A DNA stretch of 64,000 nt from Topomyia yanbarensis (lineage: Eukaryota > Arthropoda > Insecta > Diptera > Culicidae), in the NCBI RefSeq assembly GCF_030247195.1, contig NC_080670.1:41959524-42023523 (forward strand), given 5' to 3'. Made by a program: the position numbers and the translations under genes. Below the pieces are notes generated by a model. The model did no database searches. It worked only from the letters and a program-made list of their open reading frames with translations, and was not told the DNA's origin. Below, piece by piece: positions 43,746 to 53,440 of this stretch. Each line of letters starts with the position of its first letter. The first letter of the stretch is position 1.

Positions 43746-44684
43746 TTATGAAAGTATAAATAAGGGACATATGGGGAAATCGCGAATTGCCAGAATATCA
43801 CGAACTGGAACATTGGACGGTGTACCTCCGACCCGAAGGGAATCCTTTAACTGAGACCTGGCGTCACAATACCCGGCGCACACCCAGACAACGTGCTCGA
43901 TGTCGTGATAGCCCTCGTCACAAGCGCACAGACTACTCTCTGCAAGCTCAATACGCCGCAAATGCGCATCAAATAGGTAGTGGTCGGACATAAGCCGGGA
44001 CATTACACGTATGAAATCTCGACCCACATCCATCCCCCCGAACCAAGGCTTCGTTGATACCTTTGGGATAGACTTTACCGCACGAAGAGCCTCGAAAGAG
44101 GCGAAACTGTCCGCAATAATGAAGTAGTGATCTGTGGGCAATGTGTCGATGATCCCAAGGGTATACTGAATAGCAGCTAATTCGGCGACGTAAACTGAAG
44201 CAGCATCATTGAGCTTGAATGAAGCGGTGACATTATCATTGAAGATACCGAAGCCAGTGGACCCATCGAGATTTGATCCGTCAGTGTAGAACATTTTGTC
44301 ACAGTCGACCTCTCGGAATTTATCATAAAATATATTGGGGATCACTGGCGGGCGTATATGGTCCGAGATTCCACGAATCTCTTCCTTCATGGATGAGTCG
44401 AAGAACACAATAGAATCAGAAGTATCTAGGAAACGAACACGGTTGGGATTGTACGAAGAAGGAGTGATGCTCTGTGCCATGTAGTCGAAGTACAAGGACA
44501 TAAATCGGGTTTGAGAATTAAGCTCGACGAGCCTCTCGAAGTTTTCAATCACCAACGGGTTCAAAATGTCGCATCGGATGAGCAATCGATATGAGAGTTC
44601 CCAAAATCTATTTTTTAGCGGTAGAACGCCCGCCAGCACTTCTAGACTCATCGTATGTGTGCATGCACTCGCAACCCAAAGCAA
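43746..44684 (-). pseudogene. LINE RNase H domain and C-terminus
   Basis: A 312-codon frame begins at the end of the RT thumb (SLEVLAGVLPLKNRFWELSY). It contains RNase H motifs in order: FYTDGSNLDGSTGFG (first Asp), YVAELAAIQYTLG (Glu) and HYFIIADSFASFEALRAV (second Asp). A Cys/His cluster follows (CACDEGYHDIEHVVWVC). The 3' stop is at 43746. The key acidic residues are intact, so this part is well preserved. It matches the layout of LOA-type ORF2 C-termini in mosquitoes and flies. Confidence 0.92.
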
Positions 44685-44699
44685 TACGCAAACAACAAT

Positions 44700-46090
44700 A
44701 TTGGATTCGCTCTAGTGTGATGAAATGTATGTTTGCAGCGGAGCGGAAACAGAAACACCCGTACTCCATCACCGATAATATCGTTATTTGGTATAACCTG
44801 ATCAGGTCTCCTGGGTGTGCACCCCACCATGTTCCAGTTATTGTCCGAAGAAAATTGATCCTTTGTTGGCACATCTGTTTCAGATACCTAATGTGACATC
44901 CCCAGGTACCTTTAGAGTCGAACCAGACCCTGAGATATTTAAATGTGAAAACCTGATTGATCGTTACACCTATTATTAGAAGCTGGAGTTGCGCTGACTC
45001 ACGCTTCATAGAAAAGACAACCAATTTAGTTTTCTCCGTGGAGAACTCGATACCCAGCTGGAGAGCCCAAGCTGACAAATTGTCCAAGGTATCTTGTAAT
45101 GGTCATTGCAAGTTGGCAGCTTTGGGCCCTGTAACAGGGACCGCCCCGTCGTCTGCAAGTTGCCTTAGCGTACATGAATTGGCAAGACAATCGTGCAGGG
45201 GACTTAGACATGAGCCCTGGGGAAGACCCATGTAGCTATTCGCGATGCTGCTAAATCACCATGCGAAAAGTGCATGTGCTTTTCAGACAACAGGTTTAGC
45301 AAAAAGTTATTTAAAATCGGTGAAAGACCATGATGGTGCAGCTTCTCTGATAGAATGTGGATAGAAACTGACTGAGTCAAAAGCCCCCTTAATATCCAAG
45401 TAGACTGGTGCCATCTGCTCTTTGTTAGCATAGGCCATTCGGATTTCTGTAGAAAGCAACGCAAGGCAATCGTTCGTCCCTTTGCCTTTGCGAAAGCCAA
45501 ATTGTGTATCTGACAGTAAGCCATTTGCTTCGACCCAATTTTCGAGCCGAAACAGGATCATTTTCTCGAACATCTTCCGAATACAGGACAGCGTTGCAAT
45601 CAGTCGATACGAGTTGTGGTCGGAGGCTAGTTTTCCTGGTTTTTGGATGGCGATGATCTTCACTTGCCTCCAGTCATGAAAGACAATGTTACCCTCAAGA
45701 AACTTGTTAAATAAGTTCAACAAGCGTCTTTTTGTAGTGTTAGGCAGATTCTTCAGCAAGGTGAATTTGATTCTGTCTAACCCTGAGGCGTTATTGTTGC
45801 ATGATAAGAGATCAAGTGAGAATTCCACCATCGAAAACGGTGTCTCGTTCGCGGTATCGTGAGGAGACGCGGCGTGGTACCTTTTCTGTACCGGGACAGA
45901 GTCCGGACAGATCTTCTTGGCGAAAGCGAATATCCAGCGGTTTGAATATTTCACGTTCTCGTTGGTACTGTTTCGGTTACGCATACGTCGAGCCGTACCA
46001 CAAAAAGTGCTCATCGCTGTTTCTCTCGTCAACCCGCCGACGAACCAGCGCCAACAACTTCATTTTTTGGCTTTCATTAGACTCTTCATT
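44700..46090 (-). pseudogene. LINE reverse transcriptase (frameshifted)
   Basis: Segments in order: pre-RT linker (NSTNENVKYSNRWIFAFAKK, ICPDSVPV), fingers (ASGLDRIKFTLLKNLP, VKIIAIQKPGKLASDHNSYR), QFGFRKGKGTNDCLALL, and motif A (MAPVYLDIKGAFDSVS) within 46032-45307. After frame changes come motif C as LADDGAV (about 45155-45135) and the thumb/connection (WALQLGIEFSTEKTKLVVFS, FDSKGTWGCHIRYLKQ, LSVMEYGCFCFRSAANIHF) within 45087-44608. The ADD of the catalytic box is retained. The reading frame is broken at least twice. Confidence 0.9.
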
Positions 46091-46099
46091 CGCCTTTCT

Positions 46100-47035
46100 A
46101 ACGACGCGTACTGTTGATAACTAGCGGGTAACCCGTCTTCCCGGAAGCCCGTATAGGCAGTGGACTTCTCCGAGTACAGCTCTGATCACTATTTGTCCCA
46201 CCACAGTGTGGGAGATCGTCCTTGGGTACGCCCGGTACTGGTTTAGTCTGAGCTTGATTCGCGCTGTCGAGAATCAAGCCAGCCAAAAACCTGTACTCTT
46301 CTTCCGGAGGAAGTTCTTGAGTGGATTCGATTTTAACGGATATCGCGGTCGCGTAACTCTTCCAATCAATGTTCCATGTGAGGTCATACGAGACATTGAT
46401 TTTTTCCGTTTTTTTTTTATTTCCACAATAGGTGGCTGTGTAGCTCAACTGCTTGCAATTGCTGCAGCTCATGACTCGCGGTACAAACAGGCGAACAGGT
46501 AGGCGAACTTTGTCAAGGAGGATGTAGTTGGGAAGAGAAGACCCGGCGAATGTCACCCGAAGCGAGCCTGACAGAGAGTAGGTAGTCTTACCTCCCTCGT
46601 TGTTTGCGGTATACAATTGTTTGCATTCCAAGATCTTAATTTGTTGAAGTGAGGGGTCCTTAAAGCCAGTTCTTCGCATTTCAGGCCCGGTTCGGACAAT
46701 ACCCCATTGATTTCTACAGCCATAGCAGGCACGTACGCCTTAAGTTCCCGCGTAAAGCGCTCACAGCAAGCAATCGCATTTGCCTGGCCGAGATCATTCA
46801 CTAGAACACGTATCTTGTTTGCCCGAACACGTGTTATCTGAGTTACGGCCGGGTAGTCAGCAGTCAGATCCCGAGAAAGTTTTAATATATTAACCGGTTT
46901 CTCTCCGGTCCGAAAATATACCATCCATGGCCCAGAGGAACCTTGTGGGTACTGCTTTATACGGAAAGCAATGCGAGTGTTAGGGGGGTGAGGGACTTCC
47001 ATGATAACATCAGATGGTATTTTGCCCTCGGCCAT
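46100..47035 (-). pseudogene. LINE ORF1 (Gag-like) with altered zinc knuckle
   Basis: The first part (47035-46553) starts MAEGKIPSDVIMEVPHPPNT with an RRM-like central region (TRVRANKIRVLVNDLGQANA). A frame change leads to the second part (46679-46098), with QIKILECKQLYTANNEG, VRLPVRLFVPRVMSCSNCK and a knuckle CSNCKQLSYTATYC. The His of CX2CX4HX4C is Tyr here, so metal binding is probably lost. The part after the knuckle is Ser/Thr/Pro rich. ORF1 proteins of this type bind element RNA. Confidence 0.85.
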
Positions 47036-47329
47036 TTAAGCACGAGGGCAGAGCGTTATATAAACGGGGATGTGTCTTATTATTTGATTACAAGGTAGAG
47101 TAAAAGAAGGGAAAAGGAAAGAAAGCAAACGAGGGGAAAAAACAAAAAAAATTATCTGTAACAACGTCGATTGTTCCGCAGCAGTGAAAATAATGTACTG
47201 GATTTACTACCGGTACCAGCAGAACGGCAGCTAACGAATGAACAAAGGATGACCTTCACTCACGGAAACTTACACACCGAACACCACTGTGAAGTATAAC
47301 GATCCGTTCCGTTCAAAGGCCGCTTACAG

Positions 47330-47556
47330 AGTGGCGGCGAGAAGATGAGCTGGTGCTGGTACTGACATTAGAATCCGAGAAACCTGCCTGCAGCAAAGTA
47401 AAGGGATGATGTCAGAGTGAAAGCGGGTAGTCGGCGCAGATCCGCTCGGCTTTCACTCTGACATCACCCATTTGGTGTGCAGCAAGCAGGTTTCTCGCAT
47501 CTCGCATTCTAATGTCAGTTCCAGCGCCAGCTCAGCTTCTCGCCGCCACTCTGTAA
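47330..47556. repeat. head-to-head inverted pair of LINE 5' ends
   Basis: TTACAGAGTGGCGGCGAGAA to TCAGAGTGAAAGCGG (47330-47430) is mirrored by CGGCTTTCACTCTGACATCA to CTTCTCGCCGCCACTCTGTAA (about 47447-47554). Arms are ~105 bp with scattered differences and small gaps. The left arm is the 5'UTR start of the LOA-like element. The right arm is a second copy of the same 5' end pointing the other way with nothing of the element beyond it. Confidence 0.85.
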
Positions 47557-49879
47557 GCACCCAAAGGTTGGGAGATGTATGCAAGAGCAGTTTTTGTAAC
47601 GGTTTAAATTTTGGAGACTTAATTCGCCACGAACCTTATCTAATCTTATCTTAAAACGCTTGTCGTATTTATGACTCCCGCTCAGGAAGGATCCTTACTG
47701 AACAGTAGGCTTGTAGTACTAGCCCAGTAATTGATCTGTATTTAAAGGGGAGGGGGTTAAGGTTAATTCGCTAAAAAGGCACATTTAAAAAAAATCGTGG
47801 CGAGAGTGTTAGTATATTCATTCAATTTTCATATATGAATGCCACAATCGAGCAATATGTTCTCAAATTTTCTTGACAAAGTACTAAAAATTGAGTGACA
47901 GTGGATCTCCGGAGGCGCCTCGGCGAAAACTTGTTGTGCTTCATAATTCAAAATCTGCTGGACCAATCATTCTGATATTGAAATTGGCTGCGAAGTTTGC
48001 TTTGCTTTTATTTCTAAAATTCACAATGGTAATTTTCACCAGTTGTAAAGTTTAGTGCCAGTGCCAAATTTTGCCCTGAAAAATACTCTCAACCATTGTA
48101 ATCATGCGTATTCTTTCAAACATTCAGCAGACCACGACGAAAGAACCTAATTGACAGCCCGCCAACCTACCTATCGTTCGCATCACATCACGATATTATC
48201 GCAAGCGCCACGCGTTCAGTGGCGAAATAGAAAGAGGTAGGTACATACCGCGGTATCAACAAAAGTTGGAAACACACTTCCGCTCCACACACACGCGCAC
48301 AGTAGTAACTCGGTAGGTAAATAGGCACCGCCACCGACTATAGTTCTACTCAGGTCGCTCAGATCCATGAGTGTGACCGCACCGGAGCAAACTCTCCGAC
48401 ATCACAGACCCCATCATATCCACGAAGCTGTTAATTAAAATTAATAATCCATAACGAATCACGCCACTCCACTGCCGCGCCGCGCCGGTCTGCGATGAGT
48501 GGAAGAATGCAGTCGGGCGCAGCGGAGGTTGGTTGGTAGTAGGTATTTAGTAGCTGTGTGAGTCGGTTGATATGTATTTTAGTGGTAATATCGCAGCTTC
48601 GGTCTGCGGTAGCAGTGAAGCTGGTGCCAATACAAGACAGTCGACCGATCGGGGTTGGCGAGGGGGAGAGAGGGGAATGAGGGATGTAATGATTCTGCGG
48701 ATATCTACCGTTTGTAGCAGGTGTGGAGGACAGGCAATAAACCATTACCTACCCCCTTTTACGTTCGACAATTTGACTAATGTAGACGCTGATGATGATG
48801 ATGATGATGATAAATAATGATTATGTGTGCGCTTCCCCAGGACAGTTGCTCGGTGGTTTAATTCATTTGCGGCCAATTAATCTTATTGGTCCCTGATTTG
48901 GATCTACGTGCCTAAATTTATTGATTAATTCGGTTTAAGCTGATTATCATCGGTTATAACCGTTGCGAGAGTGACACCTCAATATTTGGCGCTCTAATTG
49001 GGACTATTATTTAGGTTGAATAGCCACTTAAAATGCACTAAAATTAGCACTTTTTGGTTTATCACATTAATCCGGTGATACCGAGAAACGATTGGTCGTC
49101 AAAATGTTGGGCACCTAACAGAAAGGATTCACTGTGTCATAAGGATCATTGTACTATCCCGGACAAAGTCCGTCGAAATAAGTTGCATAGCGGAATCGTG
49201 TACCAAGCTTTCGCGTTTTAATGGGTAATCCATCGTAATCTCACTTTACTACATTCAAGGTCAAACAAGCGAAAGCAAAGGACGAAAACGCGGCCGACCT
49301 AACTCGAACCATGTTAACTAAAGAACAAGCGATGGGGTGGTAATTAAGTGGTCGAAAGAGGCGCTTTCTCGCACTTTGCGTAATTACCTGCCGCAGGTGT
49401 AATGGGTCTAATTGTGCTTGGTTGGATAAGCTGGTTCAATTAGGCAATCCATTAGACGTTTGTTTGACAATTCAGCGGTGGGTTTTGTCAATAAGTCTAC
49501 TCCTGCGAACAGAAAAACTCGCCCGACAAACATCTTTCGTTAGTTCGATTCGTTTGATGTTGGATCGAATCAACGATATTGTTGGACGTCGTACCCCTCG
49601 GAGTGACGTCAAAAGAAGTAAACAAGAAATAATCAGCTGATCAGAAACGTCTCATGGATTGCTTAATTCAAAATAGATTGATTTCTGCTCAATCTATTAT
49701 TGACTATAGGAATTAGGAAAATCTATCCTATTTGAATGGTAATTCGCCTTTCGGTGACGATTTTCAATTCCAGCCCTAATTCAGTAAAATGGTACTGGTA
49801 CTCCACTTGCCCCTGATAACCTCGTAGGTTTTGTATGCCTTTCGGTGAGAGGTGTTGTTATGATGTTAATGCTTTGTGG
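47557..49879. other. possible unique, regulatory-like DNA
   Basis: 48150-49640 is less AT-rich and free of visible transposon ends. It contains many homeodomain-like TAATTA/AATTAA/CAATTA sites (48430, 48870, 48990, 49340, 49382), CACCTG/CAGGTG E-boxes, and the (GAT)n tract. This is how intronic or intergenic enhancer DNA of developmental genes looks, but no exon is visible to name a gene. 47640-48150 is featureless. Confidence 0.35.
48791..48812. repeat. (GAT)n microsatellite
   Basis: Seven consecutive GAT units followed by AAATAATG. Confidence 0.95.
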
Positions 49880-49887
49880 CCTAGTTA

Positions 49888-50571
49888 TAGGGTTACCAAA
49901 TGGGCTGAAAGCGAAATAAGGACATCTTGAATTTTGACCGAGACTAACAAATTTTACTCATCTTTGACTAAAATGTGTTTGGTTGAGTGGTGTTAAGAAA
50001 AGATTTCCAATATTTTTTTTAGAACAGCGCTTTTTTGTTCTTCTGGGGTCCTAAGAAACTATGCAGAATATTAGGTCGTGGCATCCCGTGTTACATTTGA
50101 AATTTGTATGGATATTAGTATGAGAAATCCTATTTTTTGCATTTTCATTTTCAAAAATCAAAGTTTTTCCTTAAGTATAGAACTTATTGATTAAAGTCCA
50201 TGAAGTAACTAAGAAATTTGCCAACTGTGCTAGAAAGTGATAGCTGTTTAGGACAAATCGTTTTTTTTTTCTGTCAGCGCTCAACAAGATGAGAAACATG
50301 AAAAGTATTAGTTTGTAACTTTTCTTCAAGCAATAAAATTATTCAATGTTTTTGAATAATTAATCTGAACATAACAAATCAAAAGTCTATAAGGAAGTGA
50401 ACAACTAAAATGGCGAGTAAAATTCGCTTGAGTGAATTTAATCTAATTGATTTCAAATATAACATGGGTTGAGATTAAAATTAAGGACATTTGAAGTAAA
50501 ATTAAGGACTCTTTCCCAAATCATCGTAATTAAGGACATTTTCTTTAAAATAAGGACGGTTGGTAACCCTA
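49888..50571. mobile_element. non-autonomous hAT-like element, TAAGGACA word family
   Basis: Perfect 11-bp inverted termini TAGGGTTACCA / TGGTAACCCTA are flanked by a perfect 8-bp duplication CCTAGTTA (49880-49887 and 50572-50579). The word (T)AAGGACA recurs near both ends (49918; 50484, 50502, 50532, 50552). The 684-bp interior encodes nothing recognisable. A truncated relative of its right end lies at 59000-59121. This is the cleanest hAT signature in the window. Confidence 0.92.
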
Positions 50572-50814
50572 CCTAGTTATCAAACTATGAACAGGGATTA
50601 CGGTGAGATGGAGATGTAACTTTGACTATTAGGTTGTTCACAATGCTGGGATGTAAATCTGTTCCAAAATGACAAACAGTCGTATCATTTGATACTTTCA
50701 AAAATACATCTATTACACCATCTTCCATCTGTTCTAAATATTGTTTCCTCGATTTTGTTATTGTTTATCACTTATTGTGACACTTTCTTATTGTGCTGTC
50801 AGTTTTAACACATA

Positions 50815-52688
50815 GAGTAGAATGGGGTGAAATAGTTAAGGAGTACAATAGGTATATGGCATTATCTTTGCTATGCTTTACAGAGGTCGCTTGTGTTGCA
50901 TAAATCAGATACACGGTAGCGAACATCGTTGACGGCTGTCATTCCGGCTGTTACCATAGATCAGCTATATTAGTTAATGCGTCGTTTATGTTTTCGCGTG
51001 TTGTTCAACGAAAACGCATTGTCTTTCGATCTCAGTCCAGTACATTTAATCAACGCAAAAATAGTCAAGTGAGTTTTTTCTTACGTAAAGGTTAATACTG
51101 AACACGAGTGTTGTGTTGGTTTTTCGATTTTTTTTTTGAAAAAAATACGGACATTAAATGAAGCATACACTTGGGGGCACAGTAGGTCAGCCGTTTGGGA
51201 GCCCTATAGGTCACTACTATAACGTAAATTTGAATTATTCCGTCAGGAAAATTATGCGTAATTTCGTGCGAAAACGCCAAAACGAATTGAAGAGTACATA
51301 AAGAACGCAATTGCATATGTTCAAGATGGCGCCAATATTCGATCAGCTTTTAAACAATCCAAGGTTCCGTTCGAAACATTGTGTACTTGAGTAAAAGTAA
51401 AGTGCTCGTCATCAAAAATTAAATTAAAGACAATAAAAAAAAACACAACCAATAAAGAGAAAGAAAAGGAATCAAAAAATGCTCTGAAGCGCACAGCTAT
51501 GCAACCACGTGAGTTGGAATGCACAACTTCAATCCCGCACTCTGGCGATGATGAGGACATCGTAGAATTTATTCGCAAATACAAAACCAGCAGCTGAAAA
51601 TACATGTTTTTTGACCATTTCCTTTCGCCGTTTCATGATTTTTCATCTCATTCGCCTTCCCGAATGACCTCAATGGATTGCATTTATTTTGAGTGTTATT
51701 AATTATCAAATAATCTGCAATATTCATACTCTTTAAATAAAAGTTGAATCGCTCATTTTCTAGACGTGTATATTGTTTTATTTAACCTTGAATATAACGA
51801 CCTGTCGTACCACCAGATTTTAAAAACATCGAAAGAAAAGTACCTTCGCCTTATTGGATTTAGCTTGAACAATATTTAGCCAGGCATAAGATGATTCCAT
51901 CAAAGCAAGCGTAGTGCGTCGTATGCGTGCAAGTTTCGCTCTGGTCAAGATTTTTTTTAGAATCGGTAAAGATTTTGAATGTTAGATTTTTGAACGGTTT
52001 TCGGTTTCTCTTAAAGTGGATGCTGCTAACATTGAAGTGTTGATTAGGTGCATCGGCGAGTCAGTGAATCTAGGAAGTTTCAGTGATGTAAAAGTTGCCA
52101 GTCCCCGCGGGTTTCGAGAATAATTGCCATGAATGTCAGTCGATAGTTCTTCAGGTTCGCGGGAGCCCTGATAGTAATTAGAGGAACTGTATTTTTTGGC
52201 CAATACTAGATATAATAGATACTAGATAATACTAGATAATACTCCGTATAGGATTGATGTGTCAACATCAATTAATATTTCATGATATACTAAATACGCG
52301 TCAGTTCCATTTGATTACAATACCGGTATAAATTTGATACTCGTATTACAATTGAACGGAATTTGCAGACGGGAAAATGACCTCGAAATGTACCGCCCGG
52401 CCTGTCTTTCTGAAATGGGTCATTGGAAAATCGGCAGAGCTAACACCTAATAAATCCCGAAATCAAGTTGTTTGCATGGGGTAACCAGACTTTATGCAGA
52501 AAACTTTTTTTCATAATACAACTGCCGGTCAGTGGGATTTAGATATTTAGCCAGGCATAAAATCATTATTGCTAATATGTTGACCGAATGCATAACCTTT
52601 CCAACGAGTGCTTGTTTGTCAAAATCGGTGCAAAAACACCATCGCACGAACTCGTCAAAAAACTGGCCTACTTGACCCCACTCTACTC
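50815..52688 (+). mobile_element. TA-flanked pogo-like transposon remnant
   Basis: Inverted termini GAGTAGAATGGGGTGAAATA (left) and, reverse-complemented, GAGTAGAGTGGGGTCAAGTA (right) match at about 18 of 21 positions. They are flanked by TA at 50813-50814 and 52689-52690. Inside lies a broken reading frame with a helix-turn-helix typical of pogo-type transposases (51252-51597), followed by an AATAAA at 51737. Two copies of ATTTAGCCAGGCATAA (about 51876 and 52546) occur in the right half. The catalytic DDE region is absent, so this is an internally deleted or heavily rearranged copy. Confidence 0.72.
51252..51597 (+). pseudogene. pogo-type transposase remnant (psq/CENP-B-like HTH plus tail)
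   Basis: ATG at 51252 gives MRNFVRKRQNELKS. After a frame change, EEYIKNAIAYVQDGANIRSA and FKQSKVPFETL follow. A basic N-terminus, then A-xx-x-V-xx-G-x-x-I/L-R-x-A and VP-xx-TL, is the pipsqueak/CENP-B N-terminal helix-turn-helix pattern. A stop follows; the same frame then encodes a Lys/Glu-rich stretch and ends SIPHSGDDEDIVEFIRKYKT-stop at 51597, resembling an acidic transposase tail. Catalytic core missing. A TCAGTCC initiator-like site (51033) and an AA|GTGAGT donor-like site (51069) lie upstream. Confidence 0.6.
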
Positions 52689-52869
52689 TACCAATGTCAA
52701 AAATTTCAAGCGAACTGGGCGTGGGTCTTAAATTGTCCAAATGATGTGAAATTTGGCATTTGGGCTTATTTTGACATGTGTCATAATATACCCCCTTCCC
52801 CTTTCATATTGTGTCACATGTCTTGGAGACACAAACTTGGACTTAATTTTTTTTGCGATGCAATGTAAA

Positions 52870-52890
52870 TACATAAATAAATAAATAAAT
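52870..52890. repeat. (AAAT)n microsatellite
   Basis: ACATAAATAAATAAATAAAT tract after the right end of the pogo-like element. Confidence 0.9.
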
Positions 52891-52960
52891 TAGCTCACGT
52901 CTGACGTTTAAATCGGCAGAGTCAAGCAGAGTATTTTATGCTGATTTCGTTTTTATATCA

Positions 52961-53036
52961 GAGTTGCTCTAGGTTCGCTCGGAGCTGTCACTTTTATATG
53001 GAAACTGTAAACATTAGAGCGAACCTAGGGCGACTC
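52961..53036. repeat. 20-bp inverted repeat
   Basis: GAGTTGCTCTAGGTTCGCTC (52961-52980) pairs with GAGCGAACCTAGGGCGACTC (53017-53036), 18 of 20 positions, around a 36-bp spacer. Confidence 0.8.
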
Positions 53037-53071
53037 GATTCTAAAACCGAAAACAGCATTAGTTTCTGCAC

Positions 53072-53120
53072 ACATAGAGAAAATCGTGTAAATTTACGTC
53101 TCCTGACCCTGACATATATG
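53072..53120 (+). repeat. end fragment of the 3816-4133 MITE family
   Basis: CACATAGAGAAAATCGTGTA, then AATTTACGTCTCCTGACCCT and GACATATATGG, matches 3816-3865 with few differences; it stops where LINE sequence begins. Confidence 0.7.
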
Positions 53121-53440
53121 GCGCAGGTGAATGAACCATGAGTTGCATCAGCTGCTGGAAGAACCATCCATCGCACATACCGTAAAAATATGACGTTTGC
53201 GGTGGGCTGGACACGTCGTAAGAATGTCGGATGACGATCCGGTGAAGATAGTTCTTTAGGGCGACCCTACAGAAACAAGAATACGGGGCACACAGCGAGC
53301 ACGGTGGATCGACCAGATAGAGGACACCCTGCGGACCCTTCGAAGACTGCGAGGATGGCCACAAGCAGCAATGGATCTAGTGGAGTGAAGACGGCTTCTG
53401 CATACAGTAAGAGACAACAAGGCGGTAAGGTAAGTAAGTA
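53121..53440 (+). pseudogene. 3' end of an APE-type LINE ORF2
   Basis: The frame reads NHELHQLLEEPSIAHTVKI, then a stop, RLRWAGHVVRMSDDDPVKIV, and later RGTQRARWIDQIEDTLRTLR and GWPQAAMDLVE. RLRWAGHVxRM followed by R-G-x-x-R-x-RW-x-D and W-x-x-A is the conserved C-terminal tail of many insect LINEs, after the RT thumb. It closes with a short GTAAGTAAGTAG tail. In-frame stops show it is dead. The tail repeat is like that of the 5981-8820 LINE, but the protein differs. Confidence 0.85.

Larger units (their letters stand above)
41938..47437 (-). mobile_element. LOA-like non-LTR retrotransposon, full span, defective
   Basis: In transcription order: 5'UTR from about 47437, ORF1 (47035-46100), RT (46090-44700), RNase H domain and C-terminal zinc-binding motif (44684-43746), a 3'UTR with ~67-bp tandem repeats, and a short A-tail (T-run 41938-41947 on the plus strand). 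An RNase H domain after the RT is the hallmark of LOA and I clades. The APE endonuclease expected at the start of ORF2 is missing; ORF1 runs straight into the pre-RT linker. A 963-bp DNA element (42362-43324) has split the 3' repeats. Several frameshifts and stops make the copy inactive. Confidence 0.88.

Noticed and set aside
43787..46502. Several plus-strand frames near 100 codons
   Set aside because: They lie antisense to the LOA-like ORF2 and ORF1, which carry recognisable RT, RNase H and zinc-knuckle motifs.
51982..52203. 73-codon minus frame with balanced codons
   Set aside because: Inside the TA-flanked pogo-like element, antisense to its transposase remnant and without a recognisable domain.
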